Assembly (NCBI GenBank): GCA_003342895.1
Contig: PTFA01000038.1
Span: 248,001-312,000, forward strand
DNA length: 64,000 nucleotides
Direction: 5' to 3'
Source: Casuarius casuarius
Taxonomy: Eukaryota > Chordata > Aves > Casuariiformes > Casuariidae
In this document: one piece after another, positions 45,630 through 57,545 of the stretch
How positions within the stretch are numbered: the stretch's first letter is position 1
How the letters are laid out: each line of letters opens with the position of its first letter
Notes under the pieces: model-generated
What the model was told of the DNA's origin: nothing
Databases searched by the model: none
Seen by the model: the letters and a program-made list of their open reading frames with translations, nothing else
Position numbers and translations under genes: made by a program

Positions 45630-46870
45630 CAATAGGATGTGTCACGGCATTTTTGAGAACTCAGCAAGGAACTAATTTTAGATGTCTAAATATTAGCTAA
45701 TCCAGTTAACTACACACCAGTTTATTGGATTTCCAGCCCTGGGCAGAATTATGGAAAAGCTGATATGGGATTTGATTAGTGAAGACACAGGGGATAGAAA
45801 TGCAATTACAATGTTTGTCAACATGGCCTAATTGAACATAGGTCCTGTCGGACACTTGATCAAAAGCTTCATGCATAAATGTACTAACACATCTTTCAGG
45901 TAGTTTTAATTAGTGTTGAACAATATTTTGGGCAATAATAAGGAACAGATTATACAAGCAGACTTTTTTTTTTTTTTTGTAGAAACACTTCCAAGTGATT
46001 AAGAGCACGTGAAAAGGCATTCCTGTAGCTAGTGAGATGGCTTTTTGAGATACTTTACTGGTATTTTACAGGATTGGCAATGAGCCCAGCACTAGTCAAC
46101 AGTGTCATTAATGATCCAAAAGTAAATATGCAATCACAGCTGATAAAATTTGTGGGTGTCAAAGTGATGAAGTAGCTATAAATAATAATGAAGACAAGAC
46201 ATTTAGAGAGGCAATTTTGACTGCCTGTCAGCTAGGCCTGTGCAAATGGTCTTTTTGTTACAGACAAATGCAGTCTGCCGCTTCTAGGAGTCCAGGTAAT
46301 TCTTGAAGAATAGATGACAGTATACTGAAAACACTGACTCTGAGAAGGTTAAAGGTCTAAGCAGTCCAGTCGGAGCTGGTAGCCACAGACTGGGAGTCGG
46401 GGGGCTGATCTGCCTTTTAGATGTATTAGGAGAGGAGCAGTTGGTACAAGAAAATGACTTGGCTGGGAGCATTAGAAGGATGCACACTCACGTGTTTTGG
46501 TATCAGGATATGGATAAAGTTATCAGGGAGGAGAACCAATACATAAAATGATTTGGGGAAGTTTGAGGAAAATGCTTTTGATAAGTGATTTAATGAGCTC
46601 AGTCTCTTCAGTTTGTCAGAAAGATGATTGAGAGGTGACTTGATTGCACCTCAGAATACATTCTCTGCAAGAAATGGCAAAATAGTTGAGGGGCTCTTAG
46701 CTAATAGAGAAAAAAAAGAACCAAGGCTAGAAGGCAAATGCAAACTCAGGTGACAAGGCCCCTGTTTTTAACAGAAGTAATTAACCATTGCAGCCAAGAA
46801 GATGAGGGACTGAACACCTGATGTCTCAAAACAAACTCTGAAGGCTCTCTATGAGAAACACTCACCAAAA
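45630..46870 (+). mobile_element. Old CR1/L3-like LINE, RT to 3' part
   Basis: Sense orientation. 'NYTPVYWISSPGQNYGKADM' is a diverged form of the RT block 'NYRPVSLLSTPGKIMEKLI' (about 45708-45770). 'ITADKICGCQSDEVA' near 46136-46180 sits at the FADDT region, although the catalytic residues have decayed. 'ELSLFSLSER' followed by 'RGDLIAP' at about 46597-46655 is the C-terminal CR1 block. Heavily decayed by stops and indels, it belongs to a deep amniote CR1 lineage rather than to the young avian ones. Confidence 0.7.
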
Positions 46871-49800
46871 GTTACTGGACTGTCACCAAGAGTAGCAGCG
46901 AAATCATGTATATTCAGAGATAATGGGTGACAGATCCCTCCTGGCATTAACACTCACTGTATTCCAAGTCCTACTTTCAGCCCTGACCTGGGATCCTAGA
47001 GCAACATTGGTCTTTTGGGAAATGTTCACCACAACTGTAGCTGAAGCCTGTATGTATAACCGCCATAGCTCATTAAAGTGGCTTAGAGGAATGCTGTAGC
47101 GGTTATCTGACCACATTTCACCCTACCACAGTCTCCTAAAACAGCTTCCAAAGTTACAGCCAGGGAAAGCCAGGTGTGAAGCAACTGGCCACATGGAGCA
47201 AGTCAGACTTGAGACCCCACTAGCCAAGATAAAGGACCTTGGCTCCATCATGCCTACGTGCATCCTCTGTAAGGCTGGCTTTAGGAAGCACACCTGGCTT
47301 TTTGCCGCCTTTCTGCTGGCCACTCCCAGTCCAGATGCTCTCTCGTTGGCATGGTGCTTATATGTTGCTTAATGCTTCTTTCCAAGCAGAGAGAGGCTTT
47401 CAGACTGTATTTCATTTTATATATCTGTGTAAAGGGATTCTTTTTATAGGTGAAGCTGCTCAGCTTTACAGCAGTGGTGAGCTCTATGCCTCTATTTCAT
47501 TACTTTTTCTCTAGAACTCAGATATAAAACTTTCCTGTTAGTTGCCGTTAATGTAGTTGTTCTCTGTTCTGCTCTGTTAACTTGGGAATGCATTGTCTAG
47601 CAGACTCAATTTTATGCTAGAAGAAGACAGGAAGGAGTGAGGGAAAGAGAGGAGAAAATAGTGTTAATGGAAGCAGCAAGATGTCAGGAATAAGAACAAG
47701 TTATCTTTAGTGCTGAAGTGTTCTCTCTTTCCCTGCCTCCCAATAAGTATGGTTGAGTTCAGAGTCTTTTCATTGACTCTGGTGGCCCTTGGATAGGGCT
47801 GTTTGCTTGGATCCTGGGTTGGATCCTAAACACTTGTTAGGTAAGCAGTGTATTTGGAGCTGTACAGCAGCGTGTTCTCCTGCTCCTCAGAAGGACCATT
47901 AGGAATGATTCCTTCTGTTGAAGGTAGCCTCATGGATCCTAAATCATGGAGCCTAAAGTGTCTACTCTTTCATTTTAGCCATAGCAAGTTACTCTTTCAC
48001 TGGAGCAGGTACTGCAGTGTTTGTTGTGACTTTGCAGAGGATAGAATATGAAGGTTCAGCTGGTTACAGCAACTTTCAGCTTTTTGGACGGTTGGTGAGA
48101 CCTAGCACGCAACCTGTTACTGCCGCAGCGGCTTGTTCAGAAAAAAACTCCAGTGACTCATGGAGAGGAAACAGTCAGATATTTAAGTCCCTGCTGAATT
48201 GTCTAAAGCTATTTGATATATCTGGCTTAGATATCTTCCCTGGGGCGACTGGTTCTCTCCAAGTGTTCAGTGCTTTTCATCTGGCACATGTCACTCTCCA
48301 GCCCTTTCTTTGTATTAAAACAGCATGTTTTTAGCCAGTGCTTCATGGGCTTAGTCCTGGATCTTCAAAAAGTAACGAAGAAGAACAAGGCTGCCTTCTG
48401 GCTTAATCGTGCCAGACAGGGGTTGCATCTCCTCTGGGACATCACTAGGGCTCTCTTAATCAGAAAAGGACAAGAATTCCTGCTTTAAAAAATGTTTCTA
48501 TTCTCTTAAATAATGCCTTGAAAAAACACTCATGACATGTGACATAGCTCTTGAAAGCGTGAGGAGCATTAAGAAGTGAGTCCTTAGTATTATTCTAACG
48601 AAGTTTGTTTTTTCTGATAAGAATCTCTCCCCCACACCCTTTTTTATGTCTTAAACTTCAACATGCTTATAGGAGAGTGACTTCGTTACAGTCACTACCC
48701 ATGAGCGGCAGATACAAGAAAGGGTATGTTCATTTTTTTCTGTGGCTTCTGTTCAGTCGTTGTTTTCACATTGTTTGCTTTAATTAATATGTCAGCGGCA
48801 CTTCAGTAAATCGCCAGCTGGACATTAATCTTGTACAAAGAATTGCACTTCACCTGAACCACCTGCTCTTTCCCTCTGTAAAAGCTAAATCTTACCCTTC
48901 TTTGCTAATTCTCCTGTCAGGGAGAATCCAGTCATCGAGCACTCTTGTGCTAGGAAAAGGCTGGAGGAAAAAGAAACAAGATGGAGAAAAAAATTGATCA
49001 TGGGCACAACCAAAGAGGAGAAAAGAGAAGGGATGTGAGGGGTCAAAGGCTCAAACTTGGGTTGAAAGAGCATCACAGTATTCAGAGCACCCCTGAAAAT
49101 GCCCAGTGCCTCCCCGGGGCATCCAGGAAGCCAGTAAATGGCACTTATACGTGCAGTGCTTGGAGACCTGAGAGGTCAGGGCAAAGAAACAGGCTGTGTC
49201 ATCACCTCCATTTTCTCCATCACATTTTGTCCTCTTAATGCTTGGACGAACACTTTTGTCAGGGTTAGAGGAGGTCAGTGAGGAGGTAACACAGCCTGAT
49301 AGGACATAGGATGGTGAGGAGGTGCAGGAAGAGGAGAGGGGAGCAGTGGAGCAGGAATCAGGAGGTTAGGGAAGAGCCAGAGAGAAGGATTGCAGCCTCA
49401 AGCAGTCAAGGTTGCAGACTGGAGCAGAAAATTTGTAGTTCTTCAGTTACCAGTTGAGCTGTCTGTCACAGGCCGCTCCGAGCGAGGGTGTAAGAAGACA
49501 GTAAAAGTTCAGGGAAGGCCGAATCATTCCCTCTGTCTCCCAGCGGGATTCTAGGGCATGTGCGTGCAGCTTAAAAAGGGGGTGGTGGGAAGGAAAAAAA
49601 GCTTGGAGTGATTCCAGTGAATCAGGCCCAAAGGCAGTTTTAGAGACCCATCAGACACAAAGACTTCAAAGAAAAAGTGCTTCGGAGGTGCACATTAAGC
49701 ACAGCTCTGGTCTCAAGCTTTTTGCAGTATGTTCCAGCAACTTTATTGACTCTGTAGACTCACAGGCAAGGCTGTATATTGTGAGCGAACACATGGCGGA

Positions 49801-52800
49801 CTTTTATGAACACCTTGTTGGGAAGGAGCCAGTTCTGCTAGAATACAAAATAACTAGTCCCTTCTGCAAAACTTGGCTCTTATCACTCTGTTATTTTTAG
49901 TGGTCTCCTAAAATACTGAATACTTTGGAGGAGAAACAGATGGGCAAAGATGCCCATCTCTAAAAGCTCTCATTTTAATGTTAAATATAATGCAGTATTT
50001 GGAGAATGAGTAGAACAGACAGATGGAAGGTTACAAAAGGAAGTGCTTGCAGCAGCATGACAATATCTGTGTATCGTTGCTGCTACATCATTTTATCCAT
50101 TTAACTACTTTGCTTGTGTGGTTTTTTTTTTTTTAATTTACTTTAAGCCGAAAACGACAGCATTTTACTTTGAAAGCTTAAAGGTTAGAGAGCTACTAAC
50201 ATACAAAGCTAATTCATATCCTATAAATATGACCCTAAAATGGAAGTTCTAAAACAGGATGCAGTTTAGCCTTTAGGCACTTAATTTTCCCCAGAAGTCT
50301 TTCTAAAGCCAGTTTGTTATAACAGCATTAACAAGGTTCATGACCTTTCCTGTGAAATCTGCATCCAATTTGAAGCAAACCTGGATTGTTTAAGAGGGTT
50401 GCAAGAAGTTGGAGTTAAACTCAACAGAAAGTTCGTGATCCTTAATAACTTTTTTTTCCTTTGGCAAGTCTCTCTCTGAAGGAAATTCTAATAATTTTTG
50501 CGCGAAAAATGAAAGAAAGTGGCAACATCAAAACAAGGTGAATATAACTTATACGTTCCAGATTTCCTGCTTTAAATTTTGGGGTCCAGTGGTCTTCAAA
50601 TATTTTATATTATCACCCATTAATCTGCTACAGTAACATGTGTGTAGCACAGTTCATGAAAATTATATTCTGGACAATACAGAGAGTTGGCAACTGTTTT
50701 CAGACAGTACAGGCAGCAGACTTAGTGTTACTTCTGCCAAGATATGGGACACAGAAAGATGAAGTGGGATGTTCACGATCTCACAAGAAATCTGTGATGG
50801 AGATGAGAGTTAACTCATAGTCAAGTGTGTTAAATCCACTGGGCTGCTGTCTGTTTGGGAGTTTCTAGTCAGGCCAATGTATTGGTCTGTTGTCACTGTA
50901 CATCGTGTAGACAGTCTGACATTTTTCAGAAAGCACAGAGCTTGCTTCTCACCTAATGTCGGTATGTCCATCATTTCTGCATGTACCGCAGTCTCAGACT
51001 TACCATAGTCTAAAACACAGGTGTAATAAAACCTCAGATTTCACCCAGTCAAAAAGTCCATGAAGAAAGAGAGGGGACATCCAGTGAAACCTGGGCTTTA
51101 CAGTGGGCTGAATCCTAGAGTATCTTTGCTTGCAAAAGCAAAGGTAGCAAGATGTCATGTAGGACTGCCACTGAGGGAATGTTGGCTTCGTTCAGACATG
51201 TTATCTGTAGTTGTTCATTGCTTCATCACCACCAATTGCCAGTGAATGTTGTAATTCAGAATGCTTAAAGCTGTCAGAGCCCTCAAAGTGCTGGGATACT
51301 TCAAGGAACAGTTGGGTTCGACTCTTCTAATTAGAGTTGTATTGCGTTTTTAAACAGGGATTTGTCTCTTCCTGGCTGTTCTCCCTTGGAGGTGGAGGTT
51401 CAGATCTTGCAGGCAAAGACAGCAGCCTTGCTCTCTTATTCACACAGTGCTTGGTCATGTAACTAGCCAATTTTATAGATTAGCAGACAGTAACAAAAGT
51501 TCAGGGCTTGACTTCACACAAGCAAAGCAAGTGGCTGCTGATAGCTTTGTTCTGTTCATCGCCTTGCCAGAAGTGCCGCACTGTGATCTAGTCAGTCTGA
51601 TTGCTGTCGCCTGTAGCAGAACGGTTCCCCGTCACAGCACAACAGGGCTCAGTTGAAGTCCTAGAGACACTAATAACATTGAGAAGGATGTCACACTGTT
51701 TGCATCCCAGGGGATCTATTATGAAATGTTACAACATGAAGCTGTATTTCTACTGAGATGGATTTTCTACTGAGAACCTTGCAGTCTTAAAAAAGTTAAG
51801 TGATAGCATGGATGTTTGTATAAAAGGCATTAGGTGGTAGCTTTTGTGCCTAATTATTAACAACTGCTCAAGCAAACAAATCAGACAGGAACATGGCATG
51901 GTTTCTCTGTCAAATCTGCTTTTCAGACCTTTGATTTTGCTCCCAGACCCCACCTGACAGCACAAATGGTGTTTTTTGTTGAGGTGGCCGGAAAATCACC
52001 AATTTCAGGGCTATTTTGAACTGCCTCATGGAGAAAATTGCACTGTCCCAAAGGTCTGTCAGAGAAACCTGTCCTGGTCCCTTCTTCACTATTATCACCA
52101 GGGAGAGTAGCCTGACTGCCTTAGTAGGGTCTTGTTTTGGGGATGTGGCATGAGGAGAGAGTGTCCCTGAAAGAGCCCAGCTTTTGTAGTGTCTCACCCT
52201 TAGCACATTTCCTCCCATTGAAAGGTCCCTGGGTCACTTCCTCACGGCTTGTGAAATAAGGCAGTGGTTCTGCAGGAGGGACTGAAGTGCCCAGATGCCC
52301 TAACTGCAATGAGGAAGGAATACCCTTATAGCTAAGGCCAGCAGAGAATTTCACTTTTCTTCCTAACTCAGCTACAGATTCTGTATGTTGAACACCTAGG
52401 ACTAGAGCTAAAAAAGCGTATATGTGCCAGCCACAGGATTTGGACAGATCCTTAGAGCTGTGCTATGCCATTAGACATGTAGACATCTAATGCCGCTTGG
52501 TCTTTAGATCCTCATGACTTCCCTCCTGGATTGACAGATATGCCAGGTAAATCTGTTCTCTTCTGGAGTTTGTGAGAGATGCAACTCATATGGCACAAGA
52601 CACCCATTTGTGGGCCACAGAGTAAAACCACTCATGCCCATGTTTGCAATTTTAGCCCAGCATCCCAGTGTTGAGCTTCCTTCTAACCCTGGGGCATTGC
52701 TGTGGTTCTGCCCTCCCTGGATGCCATCAGTCCTGCTTTTGCACTTGCACAGAACTGAACCTGAAACTAGCAGAGCTGTGCCAAAAGCAGCTTTGATCCA

Positions 52801-53237
52801 GGGTGTAGTTTACACTTACGAGATCATGCCCCATGCAACATGTAGCTGAGTAGTAGTATGAACTCTCAAGTGCTTCTGGACCAGCTCTAATACAAATAGC
52901 ATTTCTCACAGTATTACCTTCCACATCAAGGGGGAAAAGTGGGTGTGAGCAAGGCAGCTCTGTACTTACTCAAGTGAAAACAAGCATCTAAACAGTCACA
53001 GTGAGCTGTATTGCATTCAATTTTCAGATTGATTTTTTGCACATCTCAGTGCTGATGCTCCCAAGTTTCCTAAACTATCTTGCTGTACACAAAAATTGAT
53101 GCTTCACTCTTTCTTAACATCTGTGTGCCAGAACACTGTGAAAGAATTGGATGTGGGAAGGAGCTAAAAAATGCCCTGAAACATTTGCTATCATGCTGTT
53201 TAACAGCTATCTTTTATAATGCTATTTTTTTCCCTAG
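46871..53237. other. Long stretch without supported genes
   Basis: Possible weak exon-like frame at 48038-48334 (plus) after 'gttgtgactttgcag'. A small CpG cluster lies near 49473-49565, and purine-rich sequence at 49255-49390. No repeat was recognised except a weak MIR-like piece, listed separately. Confidence 0.4.
50730..50822 (-). repeat. Possible MIR-like SINE fragment
   Basis: 'gggacacagaaagatgaagt', 'gatctcacaagaaatctgtg' and the following sequence parallel the reverse-complement MIR core ('actgaggcacagagaggtga', 'ggtcacacagcaagtc'). It is short and diverged. Confidence 0.4.
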
Positions 53238-53402
53238 ATTATGGCTGTGATGGGTCCATGTGGAGTTTTGTTCTTGCTGTTTCTCTCAAATACTTTTCCT
53301 TCTTTTGCATCATTGAGTTGGCTTCTGACCATTTCAGCCTCTGTAGTGATGCTATTTGCAGGTATGATTTTATGCCACGTAACTGAAGCAGAACTTGGAC
53401 CG
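53238..53402 (+). CDS. Candidate internal coding exon of an unidentified membrane protein
   Basis: A 165-bp segment that reads as 55 codons in one frame only (phase 0 at both ends). It starts after a good acceptor ('gctatttttttccctag', pyrimidine-rich) and ends at 'ccg|gtaagt', a near-consensus donor. The peptide has two hydrophobic stretches: residues about 9-24 ('GVLFLLFLSNTFPSF') and about 28-46 ('SWLLTISASVVMLFAGMIL'). A short polar tail follows ('CHVTEAELGP'). This would suit two membrane spans or a span and a re-entrant loop. I do not recognise the family, and no matching neighbouring exon was found in the window, which would imply long introns. A T-rich chance frame also tends to look hydrophobic, so this remains a hypothesis. 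Confidence 0.35.
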
Positions 53403-56400
53403 GTAAGTTCTTGGAAGTGCAGTCCTATGAAACCTGTAGATCTGTCCTTGTTTAGCAGCTTCACAGGAGATCACTGCATTTTGTCATCATGTGTATGCCA
53501 ACTGCCAAGGCTTGACCTCCTGTGACTTTTACTCACCGAGTGTTTTCCTGTGGTATTTATAAGAATTCCTAGTATCCCTGTATCTGACATTGGTGGCATG
53601 TAATCAGATAGGCTGGTTTCAATTTATTGAAAGTTGGCAGTGCAACTGCAGTTGGCAGTGCAGCTCATGAAGAGGACAAGGCAACATGAAAGTTACTCTT
53701 ATATCCAGAGTTTTTCGTAAACTGAGGCTCTTTAGGAGAGAGGTATGTGCACAGGACCAGGAGGAAATCAGTTATTCTTGAAAGGAAAGGGAAAGACTGG
53801 TATTTTTTCATGGGGAAAATATTTTAATGCCTTATGGGGAGAGAGAGGCTAGTATGCCATAAGCCAGTATCTCTATTAATCCCATGATTTTTAAGATCTG
53901 ATAGAGCTTAAGTAATCTTTGTTATTTCAGTGTAATAGTGCAGCACATCTTTGGGACAGAGGGTATTTTGTGATGGAGTAAGAGGAGATGCTACTTGAGC
54001 TAGGGCAATTATAATTTTATAACGCCTTGTTTTTACAACACTCTTCATTTTCAAAAAAGCTGTGTGATGCTGATGTGCTTTGCTAGAATAAAAAATTCAG
54101 CCTCTTAATTGCTTCTGGCTCACACTAACAAAGACCTAGGCTTTTGTGTTTTTTTGTTTTTTTGGTTTTTTTGAGGTTCATGGAGACAAATGCTCAAGTG
54201 CAAATGTTATTTTCCTACAAGACATATTCCAGGGAAAAAAAGACAACTTGTTTTCAGAAACCTAGGGCAAGTGAAATTCCCACCTGGGTAAGGGAGATTT
54301 AATTATATTTGCATGCCAGAGAAATAGTGGGCTTGCACTTAGAAATAAATGTACTGCCTCTAGGCTCAGGCTGGAGGCATTCAAGTCCTTCTACCTATCT
54401 GGCACTAACAGACAATGCAAAAAATGGTGATATGACCCTGTTTGCTATTTTTCCTCTTCTTGTTCCATTGGCATGACCAAGAGATATGCAAGTACTGGTT
54501 GCAGCAGCACCTGTAGTGCATGAAATCTCTGTATTCTATAGAGATAGACAGACGTATGGATCCTTCTGGCTTTATGACCCCTGTGCAATTATGTACTCAG
54601 CACATGCATCTTTCAATCAGTTTATTGCAGTCATGTTTTACTAATGAAACCAAGTCTGTGATCAAAATCCTTGAACAAAATAACTTCTTGTTTCCAGTAG
54701 AGGAGAAACTCCAGATAGTAGTAGATGGATCCCACCCCAAAGTGCTTGCGAAGGAACAAATCACTTAATAAATACACCGTGATGGTGTTTGAACACGGCT
54801 GCAGGTTAGAGGTCCGTAAAAACTACAATTGCTTTGTTAATGTTGAAATATATTTGCAAGTGCTGATTTTGATAGCATTTGAAGCTAGCTCCCTCCCTCT
54901 CTGTCTAGCAGATTGCATGCTCTAGGAATGCAAATGTGTTACAACGAGAAAGAAAGGTAAATAATCAACATTGTTTTTTATTATGAGTTTACTGGGATCC
55001 TGACACACACTATTAAAGATCATTGAATTCTTTTTGAAGTACGTTCTCATTCATATGGAGGTCTTGTCATGGCTGTCTTGTTTCTGCAGTGATCACAGGT
55101 GCATCAGAGCTCTGTCTCAGCCCAGGGTGCAAAACAGAACAGATCAAGACAAGCTGCATATTTTGTTGTGTCCTCTGATCCAGAACGCTTCATCCAGCTC
55201 TCTGTAAGAAGGGTTGCTGTGGCAGACAGCTTCTGAAACCTGGTTTCTGCTCATTATAAGAAGGTGAATGCCACTTTCTTAAGAAACTCTGTTTTGTATG
55301 GTGCTAACTGGCTGTTCTTGGGAACCTGGTGTCAGTCAGCTGGCAGGTGATCTCTGCATGTTGCCATCTTTCTACCTGGCCTTTCAAGAAATGTTTGACC
55401 ATCTCTCTAAAAAGTTTTTTTACAAGGAGGACCTTGTAAATGGTGTGTTTTCTCCTAAAGGAAGTACTGTAAGGGGTGCTCTACCCAGTGCCACAGCATG
55501 CAAGTTTGGCCATGGTTCCATGGGGGGAAGCAGACTTAATTTCACCCATAACAGGCGTGTTTGCAGCTTAACTCCCAGTGTGGATGCAAGGCAAAGTGAC
55601 ACCTTAAAAGAACTCATGGTGCACTTAAATCACTAATGTGGATGCACCCTAACTGTTAACAAGCCCATACTTAGCCAATGCCAAGAGGCACTGAGTGTGC
55701 CTGATCTTCTCAAGGTGACTTCTTATCCTGTGATATATATTTCCTGAACCTGAGACAATGTTGGTTAAGAGAAAAATGTTGATTCAGTGAAATTTAGTAT
55801 CTTGCAGAAATGTATCTGTTTCATGAAGCTCTTCAAAAATAAACTATCATCAGCAGCATTTCTTTGACTCTCATTTTCACATTTCCTATTCAGTAATAGC
55901 AAAATCAAAACAATATCATTAAATATTTAAATTTTGTCAGAATGAAATATTTGGCTCTGATAGCATGCTGAAAAGAAATTTTGAAGTGTTTCTCTCAGGA
56001 TGCAAGTTCTAATTTTCAGCAACCTCATCCATTTTTTTTAATGATAACATGAATCAAAATTAGAATATTGCAGCCAGCCCTACATGAAAAATGTGTGTTT
56101 ACATAGTGAATATGAATGTATTTGAATGCCATAATGGATTTTGGCTTTATTAATCACTCTGTGGAGAATATGATGAATACAGAAGTCTAGCCAAATTCTG
56201 TTAGTGCTGATGGGCTTACCTTTGCTTATGCTGATCAGTGCCTTAAATATGGAAGATAGATGCATAGAAATAGAAGCTTTGACCTAGTTTTTTGTAATCT
56301 TCCTGGACTTCATTTTGCACATTTGAGCTGGGGGGGAAAGATGTAACACCTTACCAGAGTGCTAATTGGAGATAATTTTGGTATAACTATTTTCACCATT

Positions 56401-57299
56401 TTAGACCAACCGTGAGATCTCCACAACTTTGAACATCAATGCTAGATTTAGTTCAGCTCTGATGACTGAGATTTCACAGCCTCTTTTCAGGGTCCAGATG
56501 CTTCCCTTCCTCTTCATTTGGTACTGTGAATCTCTTCTACTGCTTAAAATACTTAATACATTCCCAAAGATACTTGCAATTTTCTAAAAGTTAATAGAAA
56601 TTTTAGCAAGTATCCTAGAATGCTGATGGTAAAGTCCCTATCTTTAGTCCTTAAATAGCGTCCATTTAACTCGAAGAGCTGATTTCCATGAGCTCCAGGG
56701 GACTCTAGGGCAGGATTCAGTTGCCTAAATGCAGGCATCTGGTGCCACTACGCTACATGGATATTCACCAGTGGCTCCTAGGTACAGTACCGGACTCATG
56801 AGAGAGCAGCAGAGGCTCTAGAGGCTGGGCAGGATACTCCCAAAGTGCCTGAGATGACATGAGATGCTAAGATGTGTAGGCAGCTGAAATGAGAGTTGAA
56901 TAAGGCTGTTCATCTTTCTACATTTGTTAGCTGAAAAAGTTTTTGAAAAGGTCTTTCCCCTCCCACATCATCTTTTCTCTTAATTTGTTCATTCAGTGTC
57001 ATGCAGTTGTCATGCAGCTAGATCTGGTTGGGAACAAAGATGTGTGGGATCAAGTTTACACTGAAGTTTATTTTTCCTTAGATTAGCAATGGGACCAAAC
57101 AAAACCCTAGGATGAGGGTATGTATGTCCTGGTTAAAACATCTGGCCAAATCTGGTTTTCATTCATAACTGTGTGACTCAGCTTTAATTCTGATGAACTT
57201 GAAAGCAAGTGAGAATATTGCTCTGCCCTATATTAGATACCTATTCTAGCTCACCCAGATACTTTGCCTAATTTCCTTTAGCTGTCACTGTAGCTAACA
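53403..57299. other. Gene-free stretch
   Basis: Contains a T/G run near 54149-54174 and a tandem pair of 'gttggcagtgca' at about 53632-53661. The 112-codon plus frame 55298-55636 is opposed by an antisense frame of 65 codons and has no motif. No repeat was assigned. Confidence 0.45.
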
Positions 57300-57545
57300 G
57301 AGGGAGAGAGACTCTTCGGGAGGGTGATTAATCCCCTCCATTTTATCATAAACTGAATTAATTTCTGGAGATAGCTGTCTCCTTCCATTGCCTGGGAAAC
57401 TAGTTAAGACCAAAGGCTAAAGTTAGGCTAGAGGAATGTCCTCTTAGTGATTTGCCCAGGGTTACTCAGGGGGTCAGTGGCAGAGGAAGGAGTGAAACTT
57501 GTCTCCTGCAATCCGATGCACTTTACAATCCACTCCTCCTGAGAG
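57300..57545 (-). repeat. Probable MIR-like SINE
   Basis: 'gtgatttgcccagggttact', 'gtcagtggcagaggaaggag' and the following 'aatccactcctcc' match the reverse complement of the amniote MIR core ('cttgcccaaggtcacacag', 'gtcagtggcagagctggga'). The left part is more decayed. Confidence 0.5.

Noticed and set aside
48038..48334. Exon-like frame after gttgtgactttgcag
   Set aside because: Acceptor is fair, but the only nearby donor (gtgaga at 48095) would leave 57 bp and the peptide is unrecognised.
51308..51330. tRNA B-box-like 'gggttcgactcttc'
   Set aside because: No A-box at the right distance and no cloverleaf arms, so not a tRNA or clear tRNA-SINE.
55298..55636. 112-codon plus ORF
   Set aside because: The antisense strand is open as well, and there are no domain, splice or composition cues.
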